Of a stretch of DNA of 40,596 nt, positions 27,764-36,165 are shown piece by piece; the first letter of the stretch is position 1; each line of letters starts with the position of its first letter. The notes below the pieces were generated by a model. That model was not told where the DNA came from. It saw nothing but the letters and a program-made list of their open reading frames with translations, and ran no database searches. The translations under genes were made by a program, and so were the position numbers. The stretch spans positions 1 to 40,596 of the forward strand of contig NZ_QMEU01000033.1 of NCBI RefSeq assembly GCF_003284975.1. The letters are read 5' to 3'. Source of the DNA: Mycobacterium colombiense. GTDB taxonomy: Bacteria; Actinomycetota; Actinomycetes; Mycobacteriales; Mycobacteriaceae.

Positions 27764-28705
27764 CTATCCCGGCACGACGATTAACTTGCCTCGCTTCGCG
27801 GTTCCGTTTTCCTCCAGTTCGGTCAGCGCTGGGATTGCTTGCGACAGCGGCACCGCTTGGGCGATCGGTAGCCGGAGATGGCCCTCGGCGGCGATGCGCG
27901 TGAGCCCCTCGAGATCAGCGATGTCTTCTTTGCCGATCACGACGTGGAATGGGCCGGGCAGGGCGCTTCTGACCATGTTTGCCGGACTGGGCATGACGCT
28001 CAGGATTCGCCCCTTGGGGGCCAGGATCGCTCGGGCCTTCTTGATCGGCAGTTTGCCGGCGCTGTCCAGGACGACGTCGAATCGCCGGCGCAGCGCGGTG
28101 GGGTCAAAGTCGAAGTCCACGATGGGATCGACACCGAGGTCCCGTGCCTCGGCCTCCGAGCCGGGACGACAGCTGCCCGCCACGGTCGCCCCGTTGGCGG
28201 ACGCGAGTTGCACGGCTGAGCGGCCGACTGCGCCAAGGCAGGCATGCACGAATACCGACTCGCCCGGCTGCAGCCTCGCGATCTTGAAAAGGGCTTGATA
28301 CGCGGTCCCCGCGGCGATGGGAAGGGCCGCCGCCGCCTCGAACGACAGTTCCGCGGGTTTCTTCGCGACGCTGATTTGGTCGGCCACGACGACGTCGGCG
28401 AACGCGCCCGCCTCTTTGATCGACGCGGCGCCGAGGACTTCGTCACCCACGCGAAGGCGGGTGACGTTCTTGCCGACGGCCTCGACGATGCCAGCGAAGT
28501 CATGGCCCAGTCCACGTGGGAAGCGACGGCCGGTGACCATCTTCATTTTGCCGTTGCGTAGTCCGATATCCATCGGGTTGACGGCGGCTGCGCGGACCCG
28601 GACGAGAACGTCGTCGGGGCCCAGTTGCCTGGGCTCGAAGTCTTCGAGCCGCATGACCTCTGGTCCTCCGTAGCGGTGATACTGAATTCGCTTCAGTGTG
28701 GGCAC
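27764..28705 (-). CDS. MDR-family NADP-dependent quinone/enone oxidoreductase
   Basis: 313 residues from GTG 28705, with GGAG seven bases upstream. It is a zinc-free medium-chain reductase: an N-terminal GroES-like fold (VRAAAVNPMDIGLRNG, GHDFAGIVEAVG) and a Rossmann domain with CLGAVGRSAVQLA (156-168) in place of GASGGVG. Catalytic zinc ligands are absent, as in quinone oxidoreductases and enoyl reductases. It is the third gene of a minus-strand operon after an alpha/beta hydrolase (28-base gap) and an SDR, all divergent from a TetR gene. It ends five bases from the stop of the convergent FAD-linked oxidase. The substrate is unknown. Confidence 0.87.
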   Translation of the reverse strand: MPTLKRIQYHRYGGPEVMRLEDFEPRQLGPDDVLVRVRAAAVNPMDIGLRNGKMKMVTGRRFPRGLGHDFAGIVEAVGKNVTRLRVGDEVLGAASIKEAGAFADVVVADQISVAKKPAELSFEAAAALPIAAGTAYQALFKIARLQPGESVFVHACLGAVGRSAVQLASANGATVAGSCRPGSEAEARDLGVDPIVDFDFDPTALRRRFDVVLDSAGKLPIKKARAILAPKGRILSVMPSPANMVRSALPGPFHVVIGKEDIADLEGLTRIAAEGHLRLPIAQAVPLSQAIPALTELEENGTAKRGKLIVVPG

Positions 28706-28733
28706 GTGAGATCTCCGATCCGTGTGTGGTGTG

Positions 28734-29666
28734 TTAACGGTGAAGGGGCTGTGCGAGAACGGATTCGAGGAACGCCAGCGTTGTCTCGTGCAGGGGCGGT
28801 GCGTCGAAGTGGGGCGACCCGTGGTCGCCGCCGGCGATCTCGACCAGGTCTGCCCGAACACCCGCCGCTGACAGTGCTCGATGAAGGCGCCGAGCCTGCT
28901 CGATTCCGACGCGACGATCCCGGTCGCCGTGGACGATCAGGAACGGCGGCGCGCCCGGGTGCGCCAGATGGCACAAATTTCCGCGCTCCACCACCTCGGG
29001 CCGGTCGGCGGGCACGAACCCGAAAAACCTCGCGAGTGTGCTGTCTGGACCGTTCATCCGTTCGACGGCGTCGGGGCGTGCGTCGTCATCGTGTTTGAGA
29101 AAATCGGTGGGTCCGTAGTGCTCCACGACGGCGGTCAATGCGCAGGACACCTCCGCGTACGGTTCGATGCTGCCAACGAGGTCGCTGTTGTCGCCGGCGA
29201 GTGCGACCGCACTGATGAGGTAAGCACCCGCGCTGGAACCCAAGCCCACCATCCGGTCGGCATCCAAGCCGTACTGGTCGGCATTGGCCCGCACCCAGCG
29301 CACAGCGGCGGCGACATCGTGAATGGCGGCGGGAAAGACGGCCTCACCGCTGAGCCGGTACTGGACGGAGACCACAGCCAGCCCCGCCTCGAGCAGGAAC
29401 CTCCACGGCCCCATCTGTTTGATGCCGGTGAAGAACCCTCCCGGATGGGCGTAAACCACAACGGGAACGGGTGTTCGCACCGGTCGGTGCGGGATGTGCA
29501 GATCCAGGGTGAGTTGGCGGAATCCGATGACGGTGGCATACGGGCGATCCAGATGGCTCGCCACCCCTGGGAAGACTTCCACCGGCGCCAGGTTGGCGAA
29601 TTCGGGCCGGATCATGCTCGCGACCATCTCGATAGGGATATCGACTGACATACCGGGAATGCGCAA
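28734..29666 (-). CDS. Alpha/beta hydrolase, HSL/BD-FAE esterase type
   Basis: 310 residues from TTG 29666, which has AAAGGAT eight bases upstream; ATG 29651 is in frame but lacks a ribosome-binding site. The oxyanion motif is HPGG (74-77), the nucleophile elbow is GSSAG with S145, the acid is D250 in HGDRDRRV, and the histidine is H282 in GGDHG. All parts of a Ser-Asp-His triad are present. No signal peptide is seen, so the enzyme is cytoplasmic. The family cleaves esters of short or aromatic acids. As the middle gene of the TetR-linked cassette it may release a substrate that the SDR and MDR enzymes reduce or oxidise (inference). Confidence 0.87.
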   Translation of the reverse strand: MRIPGMSVDIPIEMVASMIRPEFANLAPVEVFPGVASHLDRPYATVIGFRQLTLDLHIPHRPVRTPVPVVVYAHPGGFFTGIKQMGPWRFLLEAGLAVVSVQYRLSGEAVFPAAIHDVAAAVRWVRANADQYGLDADRMVGLGSSAGAYLISAVALAGDNSDLVGSIEPYAEVSCALTAVVEHYGPTDFLKHDDDARPDAVERMNGPDSTLARFFGFVPADRPEVVERGNLCHLAHPGAPPFLIVHGDRDRRVGIEQARRLHRALSAAGVRADLVEIAGGDHGSPHFDAPPLHETTLAFLESVLAQPLHR

Positions 29667-29705
29667 GGGATGGATCCTTTCGAAAGGTGCCGCAGCGGAA
29701 TGGTT

Positions 29706-30530
29706 TTACGTTTCAGCGCCTTGCGGCGTCGTCTCGACGAGAGCGCGGCCGAACAACCAGCCGAACGTGTTGACCGCCCACGAACGCGGGAGCAGGTGTT
29801 TGATCAGCAGATCCGCGGCGTTGTTGGTGGCGCCGGGGATGACGCGGGCCCGCCGCGCCAGGTTGTTCAATGCCACCTCGGCAACCCGTGACGCCGCCAT
29901 CCTTGGGCCGCCGATCTTCTCGAAGTCGAGGCCCACGGAGCGTTCGGTGATCTCGGTTTTCGTCATCCCGGGGGATACGACCAGGACGTCGACGCCGTCC
30001 TTTTTCAGTTCGTAGTGCAACGCCTGGCCGAGCGAGGACACGTAAGCCTTCACCGCGGCATAGTTGGCCGCGTAGGGTGCGGGGCTGGCCTCGAGGGTGG
30101 ACGCTACCAAAACGATGGCTCCGCGGCCCCGTCGCGCGAAGTCACGTCCGAAGTGGTGCGCCATCTGCAGTGGCACCACCGCGTCGAGGGTGAGGACTTC
30201 GAGTTCATAGGCGAGGGAACTGTTCACCAGCGGCCCGGAAGATGCGATTCCAGCGTTCGCCACTACGATCCCGACGTCGAGATTGGCTATTTGACGGGAC
30301 AATTCGTCCACTGCACCGTCGGCGAGCAAGTCCAGGGCGACCACGAGGTTGTCGGTTCCGTGGGCGAGGGAAAGCTCGGTGGCCAAACTCTCCAGACGGT
30401 CTTTGCGGCGTGCCACCAGGACCACGTTCACGCCTGCGGCGCTGAGATGCCGTGCGAATTGCTCTCCGATGCCCGAGGACGCCCCGGTGACGACCGCGTA
30501 CTGGCCGTACTCTGCGCGAAGATCCTTCAT
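29706..30530 (-). CDS. Short-chain dehydrogenase/reductase
   Basis: 274 residues from ATG 30530 (weak GGGA five bases upstream); ATG 30560 would add ten residues. Classical SDR features: TGASSGIG (15-22), NAG (92-94), catalytic S144, Y157 and K161 in the YxxxK motif, and PGMTKTE after it. R41 and R42 after the second strand favour NADP(H). The C-terminal part resembles the long-tail steroid/retinol type reductases, with a hydrophobic tail segment (VNTFGWLFGRAL). It is the first gene of the three-enzyme operon and is divergent from the TetR gene, with the paired operator sites in between. Confidence 0.87.
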   Translation of the reverse strand: MKDLRAEYGQYAVVTGASSGIGEQFARHLSAAGVNVVLVARRKDRLESLATELSLAHGTDNLVVALDLLADGAVDELSRQIANLDVGIVVANAGIASSGPLVNSSLAYELEVLTLDAVVPLQMAHHFGRDFARRGRGAIVLVASTLEASPAPYAANYAAVKAYVSSLGQALHYELKKDGVDVLVVSPGMTKTEITERSVGLDFEKIGGPRMAASRVAEVALNNLARRARVIPGATNNAADLLIKHLLPRSWAVNTFGWLFGRALVETTPQGAET

Positions 30531-30586
30531 TGCGTTCCCGTCTACACGCTGGGTGCTCATTTGAGTCGTCGAGAATGCCAACGTCA

Positions 30587-30633
30587 TGGCACCTAGTGTC
30601 ATCACACTAGCATGGTGATGTCACTTGGTGCCA
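30587..30633. promoter_or_regulatory. Paired TetR operator candidates
   Basis: TGGCAC-CTA-GTGTCA (30587-30601) and TGTCAC-TTG-GTGCCA (30619-30633) are two near-perfect 15-bp palindromes with the consensus TGNCAC-N3-GTGNCA. Their centres are 32 bases apart, about three helical turns. The two sites are inverted copies of each other over 17 bases with 15 matches. A further palindrome CTAGTGT-CATC-ACACTAG (30593-30610) overlaps the first. They lie between the SDR and TetR starts. Confidence 0.7.
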
Positions 30634-30653
30634 TAGGGGCGCGGTGCGCACTT

Positions 30654-30659
30654 TAGAAT
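30654..30659 (+). promoter_or_regulatory. -10 box for leaderless TetR gene
   Basis: TAGAAT, an excellent mycobacterial -10, is followed by six bases and ATG 30666. The second operator ends 20 bases upstream, at the -35 position, so bound repressor would block this promoter. Confidence 0.65.
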
Positions 30660-30665
30660 GCGGAC

Positions 30666-31238
30666 ATGAGTCGCTGGGAACCCAACGCCGCTGAGCGGTT
30701 GGGAGTGGCTGCGGTGGAATTGTTCGCTGACCGCGGATATGAAAATGTCACGGTCGCCGACATCGCCGAGCGCGCGGGGTTGACCAAGCGAACGTTTTTT
30801 CGTCACTTCGCCGACAAGCGCGAGATCCTGTTTCGCGGTCAGGACACCTACCGCGAGATGTTCGCCGCCGCTATCGCCCAGGCACCCGCCGAGGCCGGGC
30901 CCATGGAGGCAGTCGGCGCAGCGCTGCTCGCGTTCACCGCCGGCTTCGCAGACGACCGCCGAGAATTCCTCGCCACCCGTCAGGCCGTCATCGAAGCTAA
31001 TCCTGATCTGAAAGAGCGGGATCTGCTCAAGACAGCCGCTCTGACCGCGGCGATGGCCGATGCCCTTGTCGCGCGCGGGGTAAATCCACCGACCGCAAAG
31101 CTGGCCGCCAATGTCGGCGCACTCGCCTTCGCGGACGCGCTCGGATGCTGGCTGCAACCCGGGAATCGGAAATCCATGGCCGAGCTCGCCGCGCACGCGT
31201 TGCGAAACTTCGACACCGCGATCGAAACGCTGCGCTGA
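30666..31238 (+). CDS. TetR-family repressor of the adjacent enzyme cassette
   Basis: 190 residues. The N-terminal helix-turn-helix is VTVADIAERAGLTKRTFFRHF (about 28-48, given here as its limits T29 to F48), followed by ADKREIL, the usual end of the TetR DNA-binding domain. The C-terminal ligand domain is helical and matches no specific ligand class I can name. It is divergent from the SDR-hydrolase-MDR operon, and the two operator-like palindromes lie between. Autoregulated repression of both directions is the simplest model. The start is fixed by the -10 box six bases upstream. Confidence 0.88.
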   Translation: MSRWEPNAAERLGVAAVELFADRGYENVTVADIAERAGLTKRTFFRHFADKREILFRGQDTYREMFAAAIAQAPAEAGPMEAVGAALLAFTAGFADDRREFLATRQAVIEANPDLKERDLLKTAALTAAMADALVARGVNPPTAKLAANVGALAFADALGCWLQPGNRKSMAELAAHALRNFDTAIETLR

Positions 31239-31441
31239 AGCGCATCCGATTGCATCGCCGGCAAGGGACTTGACTACGAAGCCCTACCTGAAAAACGTCA
31301 AGGCGACGACCGACCTGAGTCGTGTCGCCGGACGTCACCGTCGCCAGCGGAGGGCGTGCGTCGAACGCCTCTTTGGTTGAGAATGCCAACTCATTTGAGA
31401 ACCTACCGGCGCCCGCCGGTGGGCACTCACGCGCGGCGTGG
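31239..31441. other. Gap between TetR and cyp130
   Basis: No convincing gene is present. GAGAATGCCAAC (31380-31391) repeats a 12-mer at 30571-30582 in the TetR/SDR promoter, and TCATTTGAG (31392-31400) repeats 30558-30566, but in the opposite relative order. A shared regulatory or relic sequence is possible. Confidence 0.4.
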
Positions 31442-31470
31442 TTGACATATCGCCACAACTGTCGTACGAA
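31442..31470 (+). promoter_or_regulatory. Strong leaderless promoter of cyp130
   Basis: TTGACA (31442-31447), a 17-base spacer and TACGAA (31465-31470) form a near-consensus SigA promoter. The start site is predicted at about 31477, the A of the cyp130 ATG. Confidence 0.65.
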
Positions 31471-31497
31471 TGAGACATGGCTGTCGTTATGTCTCAT
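31470..31497. promoter_or_regulatory. Perfect palindrome over the cyp130 start (operator candidate)
   Basis: ATGAGACAT (31470-31478) and ATGTCTCAT (31489-31497) are exact complements separated by ten bases. The element spans the last base of the -10 box, the start site and the first codons. A repressor here would block transcription; the TetR gene downstream of cyp130 is the likely source. Confidence 0.65.
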
Positions 31498-32718
31498 GAA
31501 GCGCCGGTCGCTTTCCGGCTGGCCACCGCCGACACCTGGCCCAACCCGTGGCCGATGTACCGCGCGTTGCGCGACCACGACCCCGTGCACCACGTCGTTC
31601 CGGCCAACCACCCCGAGCACGACTATTACGTGCTTTCCCGGCACGCCGATGTGTGGGCCGCGGCTCGCGACCACGAGGCGTTCTCCTCCGCCAAGGGTCT
31701 GACCGTCAACTATGACGACCTGGAACTGATTGGGCTGCAAGACAATCCGCCGTTCGTGATGCAGGATCCGCCGGCACACACCGAGTTCCGCAAGCTGGTG
31801 TCGCGGGGCTTTACCCCGCGGCAGGTCGAGGCCGTGGAGCCCAAGGTCCGCGAATTCGTCATCGAGCGCATCGAGGGGTTGCGCTCGGCCGGCGGCGGCG
31901 ACATCGTCGCGGAGCTGTTCAAGCCGCTGCCGTCGATGGTGGTCGCCCACTATCTCGGTGTGCCCGAAGAGGATTGGGCCCAGTTCGACGGCTGGACCCA
32001 GGCCATCGTCGCGGCCAACACCGCCGAAGGCGGCGTTGCCGGCGCCCTGGAAACCGTCGGCGATGCGGTCGGGTCGATGATGGCCTACTTCACCGGGTTG
32101 ATCGAACGACGCCGGACCGAACCCGAGGACGACACCATCTCGCATTTGGTTTCTGCCGGGGTCGGTGCCGACGGTGACATCACCGGCACCCTGTCCATCC
32201 TGGCGTTCACGTTCACCATGGTCACCGGCGGCAACGACACCGTCACCGGCATGCTCGGCGGCTCGATGCCGCTGCTGCACGAACGACCCGACCAGCGTCA
32301 GCTGCTGGTGGACGACCCCGGCCGCATTCCCGATGCCGTCGAGGAATTGCTGCGAATGACCTCACCGGTGCAGGGCCTCGCCCGCACGGCCACCCGGGAC
32401 GTGACCGTCGGCGAGACCACCATTCCGGCCGGGCGCAGGGTGCTGCTGCTCTACGGCTCGGCCAACCGCGACGAACGTCAATACGGTTCGGACGCAGGCG
32501 AACTCGACGTCACCCGCTGCCCCCGCAACATCCTGACGTTCAGCCACGGCGCACACCATTGTCTGGGCGCCGCCGCCGCGCGGATGCAATCGCGCGTCGC
32601 GCTGACCGAACTCCTGACCCGATGCCCGGAATTCGGGGTGGACGAATCCGGCATCGTGTGGGCAGGCGGCAGCTACGTGCGGCGCCCACTGTCGGTGCCG
32701 ATCCGGACGACGTCCTGA
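31477..32718 (+). CDS. cyp130: Cytochrome P450 CYP130
   Basis: 413 residues. P450 motifs: I-helix GGNDT (251-255), ExxR (E290-R293), and heme loop FSHGAHHCLGAAAARM with the iron ligand C362. The N-terminus (WPNPWPMYRALRDHDPVHHV) and the long identity to CYP130 of M. tuberculosis as I recall it support the name. M. tuberculosis CYP130 binds arylamines and azole drugs; its natural substrate is unknown. A second ATG at 31489 is in frame, but the promoter places the transcript start at 31477. The stop overlaps the start of the TetR gene (TGATG), so the regulator is cotranscribed. Confidence 0.95.
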   Translation: MAVVMSHEAPVAFRLATADTWPNPWPMYRALRDHDPVHHVVPANHPEHDYYVLSRHADVWAAARDHEAFSSAKGLTVNYDDLELIGLQDNPPFVMQDPPAHTEFRKLVSRGFTPRQVEAVEPKVREFVIERIEGLRSAGGGDIVAELFKPLPSMVVAHYLGVPEEDWAQFDGWTQAIVAANTAEGGVAGALETVGDAVGSMMAYFTGLIERRRTEPEDDTISHLVSAGVGADGDITGTLSILAFTFTMVTGGNDTVTGMLGGSMPLLHERPDQRQLLVDDPGRIPDAVEELLRMTSPVQGLARTATRDVTVGETTIPAGRRVLLLYGSANRDERQYGSDAGELDVTRCPRNILTFSHGAHHCLGAAAARMQSRVALTELLTRCPEFGVDESGIVWAGGSYVRRPLSVPIRTTS

Positions 32719-33299
32719 TGGCAGGCAACGACTGGCTGGGTACGCACCGGACCGAGGCGGCCGCCGACCGGATCCTCGACGCCGCCGAGCGGCTCTACAC
32801 CCAGCGCGACTCCGACTCGATCGGCATGAACGAAATCGCCCGCGCTGCAGGCTGTTCGCGCGCGACGCTGTACCGGTATTTCGAGAACCGCGAGGCGCTG
32901 CGTACCGCCTACGTCCACCGCGAAACCCACCGGCTGGGCCGCGAGATCATCGCGCGCACCGGCGACATCGAAGACCCGCGCGAACGGCTGGTCGCGAGCA
33001 TCCTCGTCACGCTGGCGATGGTTCGCGAGAGCCCGGCGCTGGCATCCTGGTTCGCCACCACCCGCCCGCCGGTGGGTGGCGAACTGGCCGGACAGTCCGA
33101 CGTCATCGCGGCGTTGGCGGTGGCGTTCCTGCACTCGCTGGGACCCGACGATCCCGCCGTCACCGAACGCCGCGGCCGCTGGATGGTGCGGGTGATCGTT
33201 TCGCTGCTAACCCACCCGGGCCGCGACGAAGCCGAGGAGCGGGCGATGATCGAGGAATTCGTCGTCCCGATCGTGACGCCGGTGTCCGCCCGCGACTAG
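32718..33299 (+). CDS. TetR-family regulator (Rv1255c-type)
   Basis: 193 residues. ATG 32718 overlaps the cyp130 stop. The helix-turn-helix is MNEIARAAGCSRATLYRYF (about 36-54), followed by ENREALRTAY. The C-terminal domain is helical with conserved AMVRESPALASWF, as in other P450-linked TetR proteins. As the second gene of the cyp130 operon it probably represses it through the palindrome at 31470-31497, giving negative feedback. It ends nine bases before the stop of the convergent acyltransferase gene. The ligand is unknown. Confidence 0.9.
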   Translation: MAGNDWLGTHRTEAAADRILDAAERLYTQRDSDSIGMNEIARAAGCSRATLYRYFENREALRTAYVHRETHRLGREIIARTGDIEDPRERLVASILVTLAMVRESPALASWFATTRPPVGGELAGQSDVIAALAVAFLHSLGPDDPAVTERRGRWMVRVIVSLLTHPGRDEAEERAMIEEFVVPIVTPVSARD

Positions 33300-33308
33300 C
33301 TGACTTGG

Positions 33309-34451
33309 TCACTCCCGGACGCGGGTGAACCGGTGCAGCAGCCACGCCAGCGGGATCGTCACGACCAGCGTCGCGACGTACAGGTACAGCATCGGGCCGG
33401 TGTAGACGCGCGCGCCGACGATGTAGTCCATCGCGAATTCCATGGTGATCAGGTGGATCAGGAAGATCTCGTAGGAGATCTCCCCCAGCCACACCATCGG
33501 GCGGCTGGCCAGTAGCCGCGAATACCAACCATGGTCGTCGCCCAGGGCCAGCGGCACCACCGCGAGCGCGGCGATGACGGCGTAGAAGCACGTCTTGAAC
33601 AACGCCTCGCTCAGTGTTGCCGGGGAGGTCGTGGGCGCGCCGGCGATGGGCGTGGACACGATGAAATAGCAGATGACCGCCAGCGGTATGGCAACGAAGC
33701 CGTAGCCGCGCACCCCCATCTCCTGCAGCACGGTCAGCATCATGCCGGCGAGGAACCACGCCAGATAGGTGGGCAGCCACAGCCGGGCGCCGTCGGGGAA
33801 CCAGTGGTCGGTGTGCACCAACACCAGCCAGGCCGGACTGAGCAACGCCAAACCCGCGAGGGCGCCGAGCACCAACTTCGGCTGCCATTGGCGCCGGCAG
33901 ATCACCACCAGCAGCAGGTAGGCCAGCAGCGGCAGGATGACGTAGAACGATCCCTCCACCGCCAGGCTCCACATCTGGGTCAGCCCCTGGTGCAGGTACT
34001 TGCCCAGGTAGCCGTTGCAGTAGATCTGCGTCAGCGTCAGGTTGCGCGCCAGGCCCAGCCAGCTGTGGCCGGGGTTGGGCCCGGCATTGCGGAAGTGGTA
34101 GAGGACGTAGGCGAACAACACCGTGACGACGTAGGCGGGCATGATGCGCCGAACCCGGTGCCACGCATAGCGACTCAGCGACGGCGGACGACCGCCTTTC
34201 GCCGCCGCCTTCACCCACGGGCGGAACAGCAGGTAGCCGGAGAGCACGAAGAAGATCGGCACGCCGATCTCCATCCGGGAACCGACCAGGCCCCAATAGC
34301 CGTGCGTGTATTTGCCGGTGGTGTAGGCCGCGTGGGTGCCGACGACGAGGAGCGCGGCGACCGCGCGGATCCCGGTCAGCGAGGCGACCCGGTCGACGCG
34401 AGAGGTCTGCTCGAGGCCGCCCTGGGCGTCTTGTTCTTCGGACAGCGTCAT
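33309..34451 (-). CDS. Membrane acyltransferase, family 3 (Rv1254-type)
   Basis: 380 residues with about ten membrane helices. The N-terminal acyltransferase-3 signature is GIRAVAALLVVGTH, with R29 and H40, the residues needed for acyl transfer in OafA-type enzymes. FFVLSGYLLFRPW in helix 2 is also typical. Such proteins acylate sugars or lipids of the envelope using acyl-CoA from the cytoplasm; the substrate here is unknown. The ATG overlaps the deaD stop (ATGA), so it is coupled to the helicase gene, an order shared with M. tuberculosis. Confidence 0.9.
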   Translation of the reverse strand: MTLSEEQDAQGGLEQTSRVDRVASLTGIRAVAALLVVGTHAAYTTGKYTHGYWGLVGSRMEIGVPIFFVLSGYLLFRPWVKAAAKGGRPPSLSRYAWHRVRRIMPAYVVTVLFAYVLYHFRNAGPNPGHSWLGLARNLTLTQIYCNGYLGKYLHQGLTQMWSLAVEGSFYVILPLLAYLLLVVICRRQWQPKLVLGALAGLALLSPAWLVLVHTDHWFPDGARLWLPTYLAWFLAGMMLTVLQEMGVRGYGFVAIPLAVICYFIVSTPIAGAPTTSPATLSEALFKTCFYAVIAALAVVPLALGDDHGWYSRLLASRPMVWLGEISYEIFLIHLITMEFAMDYIVGARVYTGPMLYLYVATLVVTIPLAWLLHRFTRVRE

Positions 34452-36148
34452 CCGCCGTGTTTCCTGCGCGGCTTCCCACCGTCTCGGCTGCGGGGCTTGG
34501 CGGACGACCGCTCCGGTTGCAAGTTGATCAGCACCCCCGAGATGCGGGTGTGCTCAAGGCGTTTGAAAATCGACTTGGGCAACTTGGCCGGCAATTCCAC
34601 CAGGGAGAAATCCGGCCCGATCGCGATGTGGCCGAAATCGCTGCGATGCAGCCCACCCTCGTTGGCGATGGCGCCGACGATCGCACCCGGGCCGATCTTG
34701 TGCCGCTTACCCACCGCGATGCGATAGGTGGCGAAGGGCTTTGCGTTCCTTGGCCTTTCGGGGCGGTCGCGACGTTCGGTGCGCCACTCGCGCCGCTCCG
34801 GCGGCGGTTCGGGCGTCATCAGGAATTCCTCGCCGTCGCGGGATTGCAGCGCCAGCGCGGCGGCGATGTCGGCCATCGGGGTGTCGTGCTCGCGCTCGTA
34901 GTCTTCAACCAGCTTGCGGAACAGGTCGATCCCGGGAGAACCGAGTGCGGTGGTGATGGAGTCGGCGAACTTGGCCACCCGCTGGGCGTTGACGTCCTCG
35001 ACGGTGGGCAATTCGGCTTCGGTGAGCGTTTGGCGCGTGGCCTTTTCGATCGCCTTGAGCAGGTGACGCTCGCGCGGGGAGACGAACAGCAGCGCAGTTC
35101 CCGAGCGGCCCGCCCGACCGGTGCGCCCGATCCGGTGCACATAAGACTCGGTGTCATGCGGGATGTCGTAGTTGAGCACGTGCGATATCCGCTCCACGTC
35201 CAGCCCGCGAGCGGCCACATCGGTGGCGACCAGGATGTCGATGCTGCCGTCCTTCAGGGCGGCGACGGTCCGCTCGCGTTGGCCCTGCGGGATGTCCCCG
35301 TTGATGGCTGCGGCGGAAAAGCCTCGGGCCCGCAGCCTCTCGGCGACTTCCTCGGTGGCCTGTTTGGTCCGGACGAAGACGATCATCGCCTCGAACGGCT
35401 CGACTTCCAGCACCCGCGTCAGCGCGTCCATCTTGCGCGGGCCGGCGACCTGGATGTAGCGCTGCGAAATGTTCTCGGCGGTAGCGGATTTCGCTTTGGT
35501 GCTGACCTCGAGCGGATCGTGCAAGTACTTGGTGGTGATCTTGCGGATCGCCGGCGGCATGGTCGCGGAGAACAGCGCCACCTGCTTGTACTCCGGGGTT
35601 TCGGACAGGATGCGATCGACTTCTTCGGCGAAGCCCATGGTGAGCATCTCGTCGGCCTCGTCGAGCACCAGGTAGTCGACGTGGGACAGGTCCAGGGTGC
35701 CGCGCTCGAGGTGGTCGATCACCCGGCCCGGTGTGCCGACCACCACGTGGGCGCCGCGGCGGAGCCCGGCCAGCTGCACGCCGTAGGAGGAGCCGCCGTA
35801 GATCGGCAGCACGTTGATCTTGGGCAGGTGGGCCCCGTATCGGCTGAACGCCTCGGCCACCTGCAGGGCGAGTTCGCGGGTCGGGGCGAGCACCAGCGCC
35901 TGGGTGGCGGTGCTCGTCACGTCGATCTTGGACAGGATCGGGATCGCAAACGCGGCCGTCTTGCCGGTGCCGGTCTGGGCTAGCCCGACGACGTCGGAGC
36001 CGGCCATCAGCGCCGGGATGGTCGCGGCCTGTATGCCGGTGGGCGATTCGTAGCCGACGTCGGCGATCGCCCGCAGGACCGAGGGATTGATCTGCAGGTC
36101 GGCAAACGTCGGTGAGGCAGCTTCAGTCGAGCTGTCCGGGAGGGTCAT
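34448..36148 (-). CDS. deaD: DEAD-box RNA helicase DeaD/CsdA
   Basis: 566 residues. Motifs: Q-motif with F15 and Q40, AQTGTGKT (57-64), PTREL (89-93), TPGR (139-142), DEAD (163-166), SAT (194-196), then ARGLD and HRIGRTGR in the second RecA domain. A C-terminal DbpA/CsdA RNA-binding domain (about 475-535, RIAVGKRHKIGPGAIVG) precedes a basic tail (SRDGGKPRRKH). This architecture unwinds structured RNA and helps ribosome assembly and RNA decay, mainly in the cold. A -10 box TAGACT lies nine bases before the ATG, so the leader is three bases or less. Confidence 0.95.
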   Translation of the reverse strand: MTLPDSSTEAASPTFADLQINPSVLRAIADVGYESPTGIQAATIPALMAGSDVVGLAQTGTGKTAAFAIPILSKIDVTSTATQALVLAPTRELALQVAEAFSRYGAHLPKINVLPIYGGSSYGVQLAGLRRGAHVVVGTPGRVIDHLERGTLDLSHVDYLVLDEADEMLTMGFAEEVDRILSETPEYKQVALFSATMPPAIRKITTKYLHDPLEVSTKAKSATAENISQRYIQVAGPRKMDALTRVLEVEPFEAMIVFVRTKQATEEVAERLRARGFSAAAINGDIPQGQRERTVAALKDGSIDILVATDVAARGLDVERISHVLNYDIPHDTESYVHRIGRTGRAGRSGTALLFVSPRERHLLKAIEKATRQTLTEAELPTVEDVNAQRVAKFADSITTALGSPGIDLFRKLVEDYEREHDTPMADIAAALALQSRDGEEFLMTPEPPPERREWRTERRDRPERPRNAKPFATYRIAVGKRHKIGPGAIVGAIANEGGLHRSDFGHIAIGPDFSLVELPAKLPKSIFKRLEHTRISGVLINLQPERSSAKPRSRDGGKPRRKHGG

Positions 36149-36157
36149 CGTCCAAGG

Positions 36158-36163
36158 AGTCTA
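36158..36163 (-). promoter_or_regulatory. -10 box for deaD
   Basis: On the minus strand TAGACT is followed by nine bases and ATG 36148. It sits directly beside the hairpin repeat that starts at 36166. Confidence 0.4.
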
Positions 36164-36165
36164 GT

